From assembly GCA_964598225.1 (NCBI GenBank), contig CAZRBG010000019.1:20180-84179 (forward strand): a stretch of DNA of 64,000 nucleotides. The letters run 5' to 3'. Shown piece after piece: positions 8,212-16,550 of the stretch. The notes under the pieces were generated by a model, which was given only the letters and a program-made list of their open reading frames with translations, made no database searches and was not told the DNA's origin. Origin of the DNA: SG8-4 sp964598225. GTDB lineage: Bacteria; Planctomycetota; Phycisphaerae; Sedimentisphaerales; Anaerobacaceae. Within the stretch, counting starts at the first letter, position 1; every line of letters starts with the position of its first letter. The translations under genes and the position numbers were made by a program.

Positions 8212-9294
8212 TCATCCCCGTGCGCTGCGATATGTCTCTATAGTGGCGGAGATCATATCGCCTACTCTATAATTCTCAGCCAGATGTTGTTGGGCGCTCC
8301 GCGCGATTTGACGTGCGAACTCTCTTCGGTTCAGCAGTTTTTGCAGGGCATGCATTATGCTCAGTTCGTCGTCGGGTTTGAAAAGTACGGCCGTCTTGTC
8401 CTCTACGATAAGGTCATCCACTCCACCTCTGCACCCGGCGACAGCGGTTCCTACGCTCATCGCCTCAAGCACTGAAGTATCGAAAAGAAACCGCGGTTGT
8501 GGCCGGATGAAAATGTCGCCGGCGGCGAGAACAGACCGCCAGGGTTTCAATCTTGAAACCATAGTAACCGTATGCAACAAGTCCAAGGCGCCCAGAAGTC
8601 GCCAGATTTGTCCCTCCTCCCGCCCGTCACCGGCAATCACCATCACAAACTCATAGCCATCCACACGAAGGTGTCTTAGCGCTGCGAAAAGGTTCTCGAA
8701 ATCTTCGACCTTGTCCAGCGGATGAGCCGTCACAATGGTTGGGATTCTATCGGGATGAGAGAAGCATCCGTCACTGTCCGTGACAAAAGTGCCGATTTTT
8801 ATCCGCTCGATTCGGTCGGCGTGCCCGGAATGCACCTTGGCAAGATTGGCGGCAATGGTCTCGCCGGGGACGATGATCTTTCTGCATCGCTTGGATGAAA
8901 TGGAAAGCTGGCTCCATCTGCCCTGCATCGAGTTGACCATCAACACATACGGCAGTTCCAGTCGATGAGCCAGCAGTCGAGTGAACGAGGCTTTGCTCTC
9001 GCAAAGGCAGTGCAGCACCGTTGGCTCGAATCTCGCGACCTGCTGAGCGAGCAGACGTGCGGCCAGACGCTCCGTGAACGGCAGGTCCAGGGCCGGCTGG
9101 TTTATGAGGGCGGCTGTGCCCGTCACTATCGAATCCGAATCGAATACCGGCGGGCAGATCAACAGAGACGGTATCGACTCATCCGCGAGGCCAACCAGCA
9201 GTAACTCGAGGAAGTCGGAAAACTCGCGGACCGTGTGTTCGGACGCTATCAGAGCAACGCGAGGCTGCTTCTTGCTGACGTTTTCCTTCGCCAA
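8212..9294 (-). CDS. Glycosyltransferase family 4 (GT-B fold)
   Basis: A 360-residue GT-B glycosyltransferase. The N-terminal half (VALIASEHTVREF... LLICPPV) is the acceptor domain. The C-terminal half has IPTIVTAHPLDKVEDFENLF, FVMVIAGDGREEGQIWRLL and FDTSVLEAMSVGTAVAGCRG, which match the donor-binding region and the E-x7-E-like loop of GT4 enzymes (here with Asp and Glu: DTSVLEAM). It has no signal peptide and no membrane segments, so it acts on the cytoplasmic side. Donor and acceptor sugars cannot be read from sequence. It lies downstream of dnaA on the same strand with an imperfect hairpin between (9418-9470), and no other glycan genes are adjacent. Confidence 0.85.
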   Translation of the reverse strand: MAKENVSKKQPRVALIASEHTVREFSDFLELLLVGLADESIPSLLICPPVFDSDSIVTGTAALINQPALDLPFTERLAARLLAQQVARFEPTVLHCLCESKASFTRLLAHRLELPYVLMVNSMQGRWSQLSISSKRCRKIIVPGETIAANLAKVHSGHADRIERIKIGTFVTDSDGCFSHPDRIPTIVTAHPLDKVEDFENLFAALRHLRVDGYEFVMVIAGDGREEGQIWRLLGALDLLHTVTMVSRLKPWRSVLAAGDIFIRPQPRFLFDTSVLEAMSVGTAVAGCRGGVDDLIVEDKTAVLFKPDDELSIMHALQKLLNRREFARQIARSAQQHLAENYRVGDMISATIETYRSARG

Positions 9295-9417
9295 GTGTTT
9301 CTGCTCCTTACATACCCAGATACAAGAACCGGCAATATCTTATCGCAACAACACCTCTGTCGGCAACTCATATCCTTTCTGAGACCGAATAATCGTTCTT
9401 TTCCGGTAGTGTAAGCG

Positions 9418-9470
9418 GGACAGGTGCCTCTTTGCCGGTGATACTCCGACAAAAAGGAGCCAGCCCCCGG
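9418..9470. repeat. Imperfect hairpin downstream of dnaA
   Basis: The sequence GGACAGGTGCCTCTTT (about 9419-9434) pairs imperfectly with AAAAAGGAGCCAGCCCC (about 9452-9468). Sequences of this style (short GGACAGGTGCC / GGAGCCAG modules) are common dispersed elements in metagenome-derived genomes. It may also serve as a weak transcription terminator for dnaA. Confidence 0.4.
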
Positions 9471-9479
9471 GGTCTGCGC

Positions 9480-10838
9480 TCAGACCTGAGAGGGGTGTGT
9501 GATCTGTTTTGTCAGATCTTCGAGCAGTGCACTCATCTTGGAGTCGGTGTCCTTGACCTGGGTGATTTTGTTGCACGCGTGCATTACGGTTGTGTGGTCG
9601 CGCCCGCCGAGGTGGCCGCCGATTTCCTCGAGACTGTGCCTTGTCAAATTGCGCGCCAGATACATGCAAATCTGCCGCGGCTCGGTGATGCTCTGACTGC
9701 GCCTTTTGCTCTGCAAGTCCGCCAGGCGGACGTCGAAATAACCCGTAACGACCTCGATGATGTCGGTAATGCTGATATGACGGGTGGTCGCCTCGATTTG
9801 ACCTTCTAAAGCCATCTGAGCCAGCTCCATATCGACCGGCTGCTGCGTCGTGGTCGCAACTGCATAAATCGTGGTTAACGCCCCCTCCAGCTCCCGAATG
9901 TTGGCGTGTACCTTGCGAGCGATATACCCGGCGATTTCTTCTGAGATATCGAGGCCTCTGAGATGAGCCTTTTTCTGAACTATAGCGACTCTGGTCTCGT
10001 AACTCGGAGGATCGATCCTGGCCACCAGCCCCCAGTTGAACCTGCTGATCAGACGCTCTTCGAGCGACGGTATCTTTCCCGGCGGACTGTCGGCACTGAG
10101 AATGATTTGCCTGCCGTTGTTGTAGAGGGCGTTGAACGTATGAAAGAACTCCTCCTGACTGTGCTCTCGCTCACGCAGGAACTGAACGTCGTCTATCACA
10201 AGGGCGTCCACAGTGCGGAATTGCTTTTGAAAGCCCGCCAGGTTTCCTTCCTCGATCGCCCGGATAAATTTGTTAACGAAATCTTCGCAGCTCAAAAGCT
10301 GGATCGCGGCGTTTTCAAACACTCGCTGTATCTCGAAGCAGACTGCATGCAGGAGGTGGGTCTTTCCCAGCCCGGAGTTGCCGTAGACAAAGAGCGGATT
10401 GTATGTATTTCCCGGAGACTGACTTACTGCGATACAACTGGCATGCGCCAGGCGATTGCTGGGCCCGACGACGAAGCTCTCGAAGGTGTAGTCCGGATGG
10501 AGCTTGAGATTTCCTGTTTCAGGTTTTTCCTGAGCGCCGATGTGGTTCAGATTGGCTCGCGGGTATGTCGGAGGCTCATTCAGCTCAAATACCTCGGTGC
10601 TGAAGTCCACAGTGATCAGGTGCCCGGTAACGTGCTGTGCGGCTCGTGTAAAACTGTTCCTGCAGTTATCGCGGAGAAATTGAACGGTCGCATTGTCGGG
10701 ACAGTTCACCACTAATTTGCCGCCGTCCAGATGCCGGACGCTCAACTTTTCAAACCACTTGCGTGTGTTTGCCGGGTCGAGTGCCTTTGCACGCTCAAGT
10801 ATATCGGCGAAAATGTCCTCAATTTCGGGGGTCGCCAC
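9480..10838 (-). CDS. dnaA: Chromosomal replication initiator protein DnaA
   Basis: DnaA binds DnaA boxes at the origin and melts the duplex in an ATP-dependent way. The 452-residue protein has all four domains. They are an N-terminal DnaB-interacting region (residues 1-80), a variable linker, the AAA+ domain with Walker A YGNSGLGKTHLLHAV and Walker B LVIDDVQFL, and the C-terminal DNA-binding domain with the family signature GGRDHTTVMHACNKI. The start is GTG at 10838, with AAGGA about 7 bases upstream. The neighbours are not the usual dnaN, recF or gyrB. A glycosyltransferase lies downstream and ftsY lies divergently upstream, so this dnaA may not mark the origin. The upstream intergenic region carries a large inverted repeat (10961-11101) that could be regulatory. 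Confidence 0.97.
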   Translation of the reverse strand: MATPEIEDIFADILERAKALDPANTRKWFEKLSVRHLDGGKLVVNCPDNATVQFLRDNCRNSFTRAAQHVTGHLITVDFSTEVFELNEPPTYPRANLNHIGAQEKPETGNLKLHPDYTFESFVVGPSNRLAHASCIAVSQSPGNTYNPLFVYGNSGLGKTHLLHAVCFEIQRVFENAAIQLLSCEDFVNKFIRAIEEGNLAGFQKQFRTVDALVIDDVQFLREREHSQEEFFHTFNALYNNGRQIILSADSPPGKIPSLEERLISRFNWGLVARIDPPSYETRVAIVQKKAHLRGLDISEEIAGYIARKVHANIRELEGALTTIYAVATTTQQPVDMELAQMALEGQIEATTRHISITDIIEVVTGYFDVRLADLQSKRRSQSITEPRQICMYLARNLTRHSLEEIGGHLGGRDHTTVMHACNKITQVKDTDSKMSALLEDLTKQITHPSQV

Positions 10839-11379
10839 ACTACCGTCCTTCGTGAACCGCCGGCCGACTGCGAAGAGCGGCAGCCGCCGGAACTTCCATG
10901 TTAGAGGGTTTTAACCTGGTCTCGAACTCAATCGGATCAAAGCCGAACGCAAAGAGCACGGTAACCGTTCACGGGAAAAAGAGCCGTTATTCGCTTAGAA
11001 ATAGGATTTTGATCTAATGTCACCAACTTTTTCCAAGTGACAACTTGATAAAAGCTGTATTCTTGCCTGATTAACAGCGTTTTTTACCTGTGAACGGTTA
11101 CAGAGCACGAAACAACTCCAGAAATCTAATCGGTATCTCCCGATCTGTCAAAGAAAAATCTCCGGGTTCAGATAAAAGCCTGCAATTGCCGTCATGTGGG
11201 TCAACCAGACGTTGGGAAAATTTAGATTGGTAGGGTATGCACCGTCTCTTATATGCTATGAGTGAGAAATGAACACTTGAAGGAGCAGCCGCGAAAATTA
11301 ATTCCACACATGCTTGAAATTCCCGTAAATCTCATTACCATCAGGGGCAATTACTGGTTTTGATGAAAGGCAACCACTT
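10839..11379. other. Intergenic region between dnaA and ftsY
   Basis: About 540 bases without a gene between divergent dnaA and ftsY. The middle part is AT-rich and holds a spaced 12-bp inverted repeat (10961-10972 and 11090-11101) with a smaller palindrome in its centre. I found no clear TTATCCACA-type DnaA box cluster by eye, so I do not call it an origin. A possible ftsY promoter is TTGGTA at about 11227 with TATATG 17 bases later. Confidence 0.5.
10961..11101. promoter_or_regulatory. Spaced perfect inverted repeat GTAACCGTTCAC upstream of dnaA
   Basis: GTAACCGTTCAC (10961-10972) recurs as its exact reverse complement GTGAACGGTTAC (11090-11101), 117 bases apart. Beyond the core, the arms continue imperfectly with GGGAAAAA and TTTTTACC. 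Between them lies a small TGTCAC (11019-11024) / GTGACA (11037-11042) palindrome in AT-rich DNA. The arrangement suggests paired sites for a DNA-binding protein or a bracketed AT-rich segment. Function is not established. Confidence 0.55.
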
Positions 11380-12306
11380 ATGGGAATATTCACCAAGACG
11401 GCCGGTTTCTTCAAAGATCGACTGGGCAAGACCAGAGCAAAGATAAGCTCCTCGCTCTCGTCAGTGCTCAGCCTGGGCCGCAAGATCGACGAAGAGCTGC
11501 TCGACGAGCTGGAAGAGACGCTGATCGGAGACGACATAGGAGTCGAAACGACGGACAAGCTCGTCTCGGAGCTGCGCGAAGCCTATCACGCGCGACAAAT
11601 CGCGACCAGCGACGATATTATCCCGTTTCTAAAAGAGCACATCAAAGGCTATTGGCCCGACCGCGATAGAGAGCTGCACACCGCCGCCACAGGTCCGACC
11701 GTCATTCTCGTCGCCGGAGTCAACGGCACCGGCAAAACCACCAGTATCGCCAAGCTCGCCCACATATTCAACCAACACGGCAAGAAGGTCATCGTCGCCG
11801 CCTGCGACACCTTTCGTGCCGCCGCCGTCGAGCAGTTGAGCATCTGGGCCGAACGCATCGGCGTGCAGATAATCAAGCACAAAAGCGGCAGCGATCCTGC
11901 AGCAGTCGCCTTCGATGCCTGCGAGGCTGCCACCGCCAGAGACGCAGACATTCTCGTGCTCGATACGGCGGGGCGGCTGCACACGAAAAAAGACCTTATG
12001 CTGCAACTGACCAAAATCCGTGACGTGGTAAAACGCAAGATCCCCGGCGCCCCCCATGAAGTGCTCCTGGTCCTCGACGCCACCACAGGTCAGAACGCGA
12101 TCTCCCAGGCCAAGCTGTTCACCGAGGCGATAAACGTAACCGGCATATTCCTGGCCAAGCTCGACGGCACCGCACGCGGCGGCATCGTAATCGCAATAAA
12201 GGACCAGCTTGACCTGCCGGTCAAATTCGTCGGCCTCGGCGAAAAACCCGAAGACATAGCCGAATTCGACCCCGATACTTTTGTGGAAGCTCTATTCAGC
12301 ACTTAA
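11380..12306 (+). CDS. ftsY: Signal recognition particle receptor FtsY
   Basis: FtsY is the SRP receptor GTPase that docks ribosome-SRP complexes at the membrane for co-translational insertion. The 308 residues comprise only the NG domains; the acidic A domain is missing, as in many bacteria. Motifs are G1 GVNGTGKTTSIAKLA (about residue 109 onward), DTFRAAAVEQL (the SRP-GTPase insertion element), DTAGRLHTKKDLM (G3) and TKLDGTARGG (G4 plus closing loop). The ATG at 11380 is preceded by an AAAGG about 12 bases upstream. It is divergent from dnaA. The 12307-12400 region contains a hairpin repeat that may end transcription. Confidence 0.97.
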   Translation: MGIFTKTAGFFKDRLGKTRAKISSSLSSVLSLGRKIDEELLDELEETLIGDDIGVETTDKLVSELREAYHARQIATSDDIIPFLKEHIKGYWPDRDRELHTAATGPTVILVAGVNGTGKTTSIAKLAHIFNQHGKKVIVAACDTFRAAAVEQLSIWAERIGVQIIKHKSGSDPAAVAFDACEAATARDADILVLDTAGRLHTKKDLMLQLTKIRDVVKRKIPGAPHEVLLVLDATTGQNAISQAKLFTEAINVTGIFLAKLDGTARGGIVIAIKDQLDLPVKFVGLGEKPEDIAEFDPDTFVEALFST

Positions 12307-12351
12307 GGAGAATTACGGTTATCTGAGCCGTGGGTATGCACCCCGTCAGGG

Positions 12352-12396
12352 GTCCATAGGACCGCACACCGCAATTTGATTGGTGTGCGGTACATC
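12352..12396. repeat. Hairpin repeat CCGCACACC...GGTGTGCGG
   Basis: A 9-bp perfect stem CCGCACACC (12361-12369) / GGTGTGCGG (about 12381-12389) around GCAATTTGATT. A second copy with the same stem and nearly the same loop lies at 13610-13641. It is located just after ftsY, and the second copy just after the DUF2062 gene, so the two may act as transcript 3' ends of the flanked genes. Confidence 0.7.
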
Positions 12397-12442
12397 CCGT
12401 ACCGATACGGAGAGACTGAGAGATGCATATTGTGAGACCACA

Positions 12443-13093
12443 ATGACCATTAACAATGCCAGGCCGGCAAACAACGTTTTTTCCCGCTTTATCATCTATA
12501 GCCTTACAGTATTCGGGGTTACAGTCTCACTTCCAATCATAATCGACTATGGTGATATCGTCGTATTCTCTGAAAATGGACCTGTCGAATGGCTCCAGTT
12601 TCTCTTGTTAACAATCGCGGCGTCGATACTGCTGATTTCTTCAAGACACAGTACATGTAGTTTCAGGGAACTTTTATCCATTCTCTCGTTTACGGCTATG
12701 TTCGCGGCAATACGTGAGCTGGACATGATACTGGACAGATATATTCCAGTAGCAGGTTGGTCATTGCCGGCATTTTTTTGTATAATGGCCGCAGGTTTTA
12801 TCTATTGGAGACAACGAGATGCCGTTACCGCCCAGATGACGGCTTTTATAGATACGCGTGCGTTTTCTCTGCTATGGAGCGGATTTATAGTTGCGGTACC
12901 TTTTGCGCAGTTGGTGGGGCACGGAGCTTTTCTCCAATTACTCATGGGAGATGATTATGTGCGTGACTACAAACGAGTCATAGAAGAGTTGGGCGAGTTG
13001 ATGGGCTACTTGTTCATCTTGGCCGGCAGTGTAGAGGCCGCGCTACAGCAAAAGGAAGAGGGCAATTGGGATGTGGTTAAAAAAATGGCGTAA
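12443..13093 (+). CDS. Uncharacterised membrane protein, six or so TM segments
   Basis: I do not recognise a family. The 216-residue product (from the ATG at 12443; an upstream in-frame start at 12380 lies within repeat DNA) has several hydrophobic stretches: FIIYSLTVFGVTVSLPIII, WLQFLLLTIAASILLI, SLPAFFCIMAAGFIYW, AFSLLWSGFIVAVPFAQLV and LGELMGYLFILAGSVEAAL. It is therefore an integral inner-membrane protein. The C-terminal region has conserved-looking acidic and histidine positions (VGHGAFLQLLMGDDY, KRVIEELGELMGY), reminiscent of small haem-free sensor-like membrane proteins, but that is only an impression. It overlaps the start of the DUF2062 gene by 23 bases, so the two are cotranscribed. 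Confidence 0.65.
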   Translation: MTINNARPANNVFSRFIIYSLTVFGVTVSLPIIIDYGDIVVFSENGPVEWLQFLLLTIAASILLISSRHSTCSFRELLSILSFTAMFAAIRELDMILDRYIPVAGWSLPAFFCIMAAGFIYWRQRDAVTAQMTAFIDTRAFSLLWSGFIVAVPFAQLVGHGAFLQLLMGDDYVRDYKRVIEELGELMGYLFILAGSVEAALQQKEEGNWDVVKKMA

Positions 13094-13595
13094 GAGACAG
13101 GCGTCCATGAGGAAATCTCTACGGAATACTTATCTCTTCCGTATTTGGGGACATAGGCTTTTTTCAGGGTGGCTTTGGAGAACGGATAAAAGATCCATCT
13201 CCGGCGGATTGGCTCTTGGCCTTTTTGTCGCCTTTACACCCACAATTCCCTTCCAGATGATCCTGGCGGTCTGTGGCGGGCTGTATTTCAGAGTCAACCT
13301 GCCCATTGCACTGGCGGCGTGCTGGGTGACCAATCCTCTCACTGCCGTGCCAATCTATACCGCCGCCTGGAGGCTCGGCAAGTATATCCTGGAGAATGCC
13401 GTTCCGATCAGAGATATTTTTGATGCATATAATATCGAAGGAAGAATTGCAAGTGTCTTTCTGCAGGGATTTTATCTTTGGACCGGTTCGTTAATTTTCT
13501 CCTTGGTCTCGGCGCTGAGTGCAAAGGTGGCGATAAGTTTGCTGTGGAAATTAACGCATAAATCCGTACACTCGAAAGAGAAGAACGTGCAGTAG
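13071..13595 (+). CDS. DUF2062 domain membrane protein
   Basis: A 174-residue integral membrane protein matching the DUF2062 pattern: a short basic N-terminus, then SISGGLALGLFVAFTPTIPFQMILAV, a motif-rich membrane hairpin (GLFVGFxPxxGxQM-like), then LPIALAACWVTNPLTAVPIY with the conserved NP pair. A second membrane pair near residues 135-160 follows. DUF2062 proteins often accompany glycosyltransferase or lipid genes, but their activity is not firmly known. The start overlaps the previous membrane-protein gene by 23 bases. An internal ATG at 13107 would also give a plausible protein. A hairpin repeat (13610-13641) follows the stop. Confidence 0.8.
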   Translation: MWLKKWRKRQASMRKSLRNTYLFRIWGHRLFSGWLWRTDKRSISGGLALGLFVAFTPTIPFQMILAVCGGLYFRVNLPIALAACWVTNPLTAVPIYTAAWRLGKYILENAVPIRDIFDAYNIEGRIASVFLQGFYLWTGSLIFSLVSALSAKVAISLLWKLTHKSVHSKEKNVQ

Positions 13596-13609
13596 CCGTA
13601 GGGTATGCA

Positions 13610-13641
13610 TCGCACACCGCAATTTAATTTGGTGTGCGGTG
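13610..13641. repeat. Second copy of the GCACACC/GGTGTGC hairpin repeat
   Basis: The stem GCACACCGC / TTGGTGTGCGGT is shared with the copy at 12361-12389, with loop AATTTAATT instead of AATTTGATT. It lies just downstream of the DUF2062 stop codon. The two copies bracket the two-gene membrane-protein unit. Confidence 0.7.
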
Positions 13642-13750
13642 CCCACCTTACTGAGCTGTGGACATTGACGATGAGCCGAACCGGGGATATGTGCCGCGTT
13701 TGAGAGATCGCGCGACTTCAATGAAGTTGTCAAGTTAATTGGAGACTATT

Positions 13751-14701
13751 ATGTTTGCTTTATTTCGATTTACCATCGTTATCGCGCTGCTGACTATGGT
13801 GAGCAGAGGCAACGCGGCAAGTGAAATCCAGCCGAAACCGAAGCCCGTGCCGCGGATGCAGATTGTGCCGCAACCGTACAACCAGGCTTCGTTTCAGAGC
13901 GACGGCGCGGAACTGACTCGGTATCACTTCGGGCCGGCGCTTCACCGGCCGTTCTTATTTCCTGTGATCGGTCCTTCCGGCCGTTCGCTCACTCGCATGG
14001 GCCATCCGCACGATCCCGAATCGCACAGCCATCACAACTCGGTCTGGATTTCACATCATGAGGTCAACGGCACAAATTTCTGGAGCGATCGCGGCAAGGG
14101 GAAGATTCGCCACAAACGCATCGTCAAATATGACGATAACGATGAATATGCATCTCTGACAGCCGAGAATGAATGGGTGAACACTGACAATGGCACGGTT
14201 CTCCTTCTCGAAACTCGCACAATAACGGTGCTGCCGTTGAATGACGTCGAATGGCTAATGACGATTGATATGCAATTCAAGCCGAAAGGCAAGACAGTGG
14301 CGCTGGGCAAGACTCCCTTCGGTATGATCGGCGTGCGCATGGCCAAGACCATCGGCGTCCACGACGGCGGCGGGACAATCCGTAACTCCGAGGGAGCCGT
14401 CGACGAGAAAGAGGTCTTCTGGAAACCCGCAAAGTGGGTCGACTACAGCGGCGCGGTCGTAAACGGCAAAATCGAAGGCGTCACGCTTTTCGATCATCCC
14501 GACAACCCTAACTTTCCCGCTCACTTCCACGTCCGCAACGACGGCTGGATGGGCGCCTCGCTGACGTTCGACGGGCCGAGAGAAATTCCCCCGGACCAGG
14601 TCCTCCACTTGCGCTACGGCCTGTACATCCACAGCGATATGGAACCTGTCGAGGCCATCGACAAAATCTGGCAGCGGTTCACCAAGGTCAACGCTGATTA
14701 G
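13751..14701 (+). CDS. Secreted DUF6807 (PmoA-like) protein
   Basis: A 316-residue exported protein. An N-terminal signal peptide (MFALFRFTIVIALLTMVSRG, cut near NAAS) is followed by the DUF6807 domain. Typical stretches are HRPFLFPVIGPSGRSLTRMG, HPHDPESHSHHNSVWISHHEVNG with many histidines, GKTPFGMIGVRMA and NFPAHFHVRNDGWMGASLTF. The family is abundant in Planctomycetota and Bacteroidota near sugar-degradation genes; its catalytic role is not proven. The histidine-rich segment suggests metal or sugar binding. The start is the ATG at 13751 with TTGGAG 9 bases upstream; an in-frame TTG at 13739 is part of that ribosome binding site. It converges with the phosphofructokinase gene. Confidence 0.85.
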   Translation: MFALFRFTIVIALLTMVSRGNAASEIQPKPKPVPRMQIVPQPYNQASFQSDGAELTRYHFGPALHRPFLFPVIGPSGRSLTRMGHPHDPESHSHHNSVWISHHEVNGTNFWSDRGKGKIRHKRIVKYDDNDEYASLTAENEWVNTDNGTVLLLETRTITVLPLNDVEWLMTIDMQFKPKGKTVALGKTPFGMIGVRMAKTIGVHDGGGTIRNSEGAVDEKEVFWKPAKWVDYSGAVVNGKIEGVTLFDHPDNPNFPAHFHVRNDGWMGASLTFDGPREIPPDQVLHLRYGLYIHSDMEPVEAIDKIWQRFTKVNAD

Positions 14702-14708
14702 CCCTGCT

Positions 14709-14741
<33 letters not shown>

Positions 14742-14814
14742 TTTCGGATGTCCTGGATTCGGCATCGAGTATAGCGTGAACGAAACCGAGCAGGGCCAGG
14801 TTGCACCCGTTCTC

Positions 14815-14842
14815 CGTGGCGAGGCGCCTCGCCCTCGCCACG
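14815..14842. repeat. GC-rich hairpin CGTGGCGAG...CTCGCCACG
   Basis: A 9-bp perfect stem, CGTGGCGAG (14815-14823) and CTCGCCACG (14834-14842), between the convergent DUF6807 and phosphofructokinase genes. Diverged relatives with GGCGAGGGC are seen near 331 and 44094. No T-run follows it, so a terminator role is uncertain. Confidence 0.6.
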
Positions 14843-14867
14843 ATAAGGAGGCTATTCACACACACTA

Positions 14868-16079
14868 TCAGGTTCTCGGATAGCCGCCCAGGTATTCCGT
14901 TTTCGGCAGGTCGCCTACCAACGGCATCGCGTATTCGATGAAAGCCTGCGTCACGTCGTTGCCTGCTTCGTTGATGAAATCGTCCGGCATGGATTTCGTG
15001 TGTTCGGCGACGTTTTTCAGCTCCGTGCGGAACAGCTCGGCCGCGTAGTCCCTGCCCTTGCCTGTCCGCCTGATCGCCACCGATCCGTTGTCGGCTTCCA
15101 TCGCGTACTTAACCGCCTGCCTGCCGCAGCGACGGGCCTCCTCAACGTCAACCGGTGATTGTATCCCCGGAAAGCTCCTCTGCAAATAGCCGAAAGTATC
15201 GGCCCGTACGCGGCCGACCTTCAGGTTGTTCTTGACCTTGGCCGCCAGATAATCGGCCAGAGCGCCGGTGCCGGAGAGCTGTATATTGCCGTGGGCGTCA
15301 ACTTCCGCCTGAGCGGCCAGTTTCTTGGCCCAGGTCTCGCCGTCGCCGTCGCAGATTCCCTCGCTGACCGCCACAACGCACCGGCCCAGCTTTGTGCAGA
15401 CGGCATCTACATCGGCCAGGAACGTCTCCATCGACACCACTCGCTCGGGAACGTATATCAGGTGCGGCCCGTCGTCGTCTCGCTGCCTGCCCAGCGCCGC
15501 CGCGGCTGTCAAAAAGCCGGCGTCCCGGCCCATGATAACGTCGATCTTCACTCCCGGCAGGGCCCGGTTGTCCAGATCGTCGCCCATCAGGGCACAGGCC
15601 TCGAACCTTGCCGCCGTGCCGTAGCCCGGGCAATGGTCGGTAACCAACAAGTCGTTGTCCACGGTCTTGGGGATGTGGAACGAGCAGATATCGTAGTTGG
15701 CATCGTCGGCCATCGTATTGAGGATGTGGGCCGTGTTGGCCGAGTCGTTGCCGCCTATGTAGAAGAAATAGCGGATGTCTCGCTTCTTGAAGACCTCGAT
15801 GATCTTGGCGCAATATTCCTCATCCGGCTTGTCCCGGCTGGTGCCGATTGCCGAGGAGGGGGATGCCGCGACCGTCTCCAGCGTATCGGGCGAGAGCTTG
15901 CCCAGATCGATAAGATCGTCCTTGACCATGCCCGCTACGGCGTGCATCGAGCCGTAGATATTCGTGATTTCCGGATGTTTCAGAGCCTCTTCGATCACGC
16001 CGACCAGCGTGGCGTTAATAACCCCCGTCGGCCCGCCCGACTGCCCGACAACCGCGTTGCCTTTTGGTCCTTTTGCCAT
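14868..16079 (-). CDS. pfp: 6-phosphofructokinase, pyrophosphate-dependent type
   Basis: This enzyme phosphorylates fructose-6-phosphate to the 1,6-bisphosphate, probably with pyrophosphate. The 403-residue protein contains VVGQSGGPTGVINATLVG (P-loop-like GG motif), FFYIGGNDSANTAHIL, HIPKTVDNDLLVTDHCPGYGTAARF and VIMGRDAGFLTAAAAL. The Asp at the second acidic position of GGNDS (where ATP enzymes have Gly) and the Lys in PKTVDND are the known marks of PPi-dependent enzymes. That makes PPi use likely, by family knowledge rather than by test. The reaction would be reversible and so could serve glycolysis and gluconeogenesis. The gene stands alone, with intergenic repeats on both sides. Confidence 0.93.
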   Translation of the reverse strand: MAKGPKGNAVVGQSGGPTGVINATLVGVIEEALKHPEITNIYGSMHAVAGMVKDDLIDLGKLSPDTLETVAASPSSAIGTSRDKPDEEYCAKIIEVFKKRDIRYFFYIGGNDSANTAHILNTMADDANYDICSFHIPKTVDNDLLVTDHCPGYGTAARFEACALMGDDLDNRALPGVKIDVIMGRDAGFLTAAAALGRQRDDDGPHLIYVPERVVSMETFLADVDAVCTKLGRCVVAVSEGICDGDGETWAKKLAAQAEVDAHGNIQLSGTGALADYLAAKVKNNLKVGRVRADTFGYLQRSFPGIQSPVDVEEARRCGRQAVKYAMEADNGSVAIRRTGKGRDYAAELFRTELKNVAEHTKSMPDDFINEAGNDVTQAFIEYAMPLVGDLPKTEYLGGYPRT

Positions 16080-16550
16080 TCTTACACAATCTCCATCAAA
16101 ATAATCATATTGATTTCACGGACAGCAGATTATACACACCCGGCCCGAAGACACAAGAAGAATTGTGAATGTAAACCACGAATTGACCCAGCGCGGTCTC
16201 GGGCTTGGCTCGTTGGCCGCAACCGAAGAATTGAAGGTCGGCTCATGCGAATCCGGCGAATTGTCTTTCGCCTGCGCCTTTCTTTTCGCCGCCTCATCTT
16301 CTTGCGAAGGCGGCGAAAAGCGGACTACGGCGAAAAACAAACGGCCAAAAGTTCCTTTCGGTCAAAAGCTTCAAAAGATATTAACAACAAATAGCTTACG
16401 GAAGACCACTTAAAAAATGACGCACGAAAAACAACATTTTGATGGATTGTATTACCGATGGGCACGGATTAGGAATTCACAGGAGCAGCTCCATGTACCT
16501 ATCCAGAATCGTAGAGTGCGATATTTCGCACCATTAGCATGAAGATCGGC
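16080..16550. other. Intergenic region with a 12-bp perfect hairpin
   Basis: About 470 bases without a convincing gene. It contains the perfect inverted repeat CTTTTCGCCGCC (16282-16293) / GGCGGCGAAAAG (16309-16320). A stretch beginning AACCACGAATTGACC (near 16171) resembles common decayed intergenic repeat DNA. The short ORFs across it have no motifs or ribosome binding sites. Confidence 0.5.

Noticed and set aside
10839..11379. Chromosomal origin of replication
   Set aside because: No cluster of DnaA boxes and no dnaN, gyrB or rpmH neighbours; only a spaced inverted repeat, reported as a finding.
15159..16394. 411-codon ORF antisense to the phosphofructokinase gene
   Set aside because: The sense strand encodes a complete phosphofructokinase; the antisense frame also crosses intergenic DNA without any motif.
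16165..16413. 82-codon ORF in the phosphofructokinase/DUF6263 gap
   Set aside because: It contains hairpin and decayed repeat sequence, lacks a ribosome binding site and has no motif.
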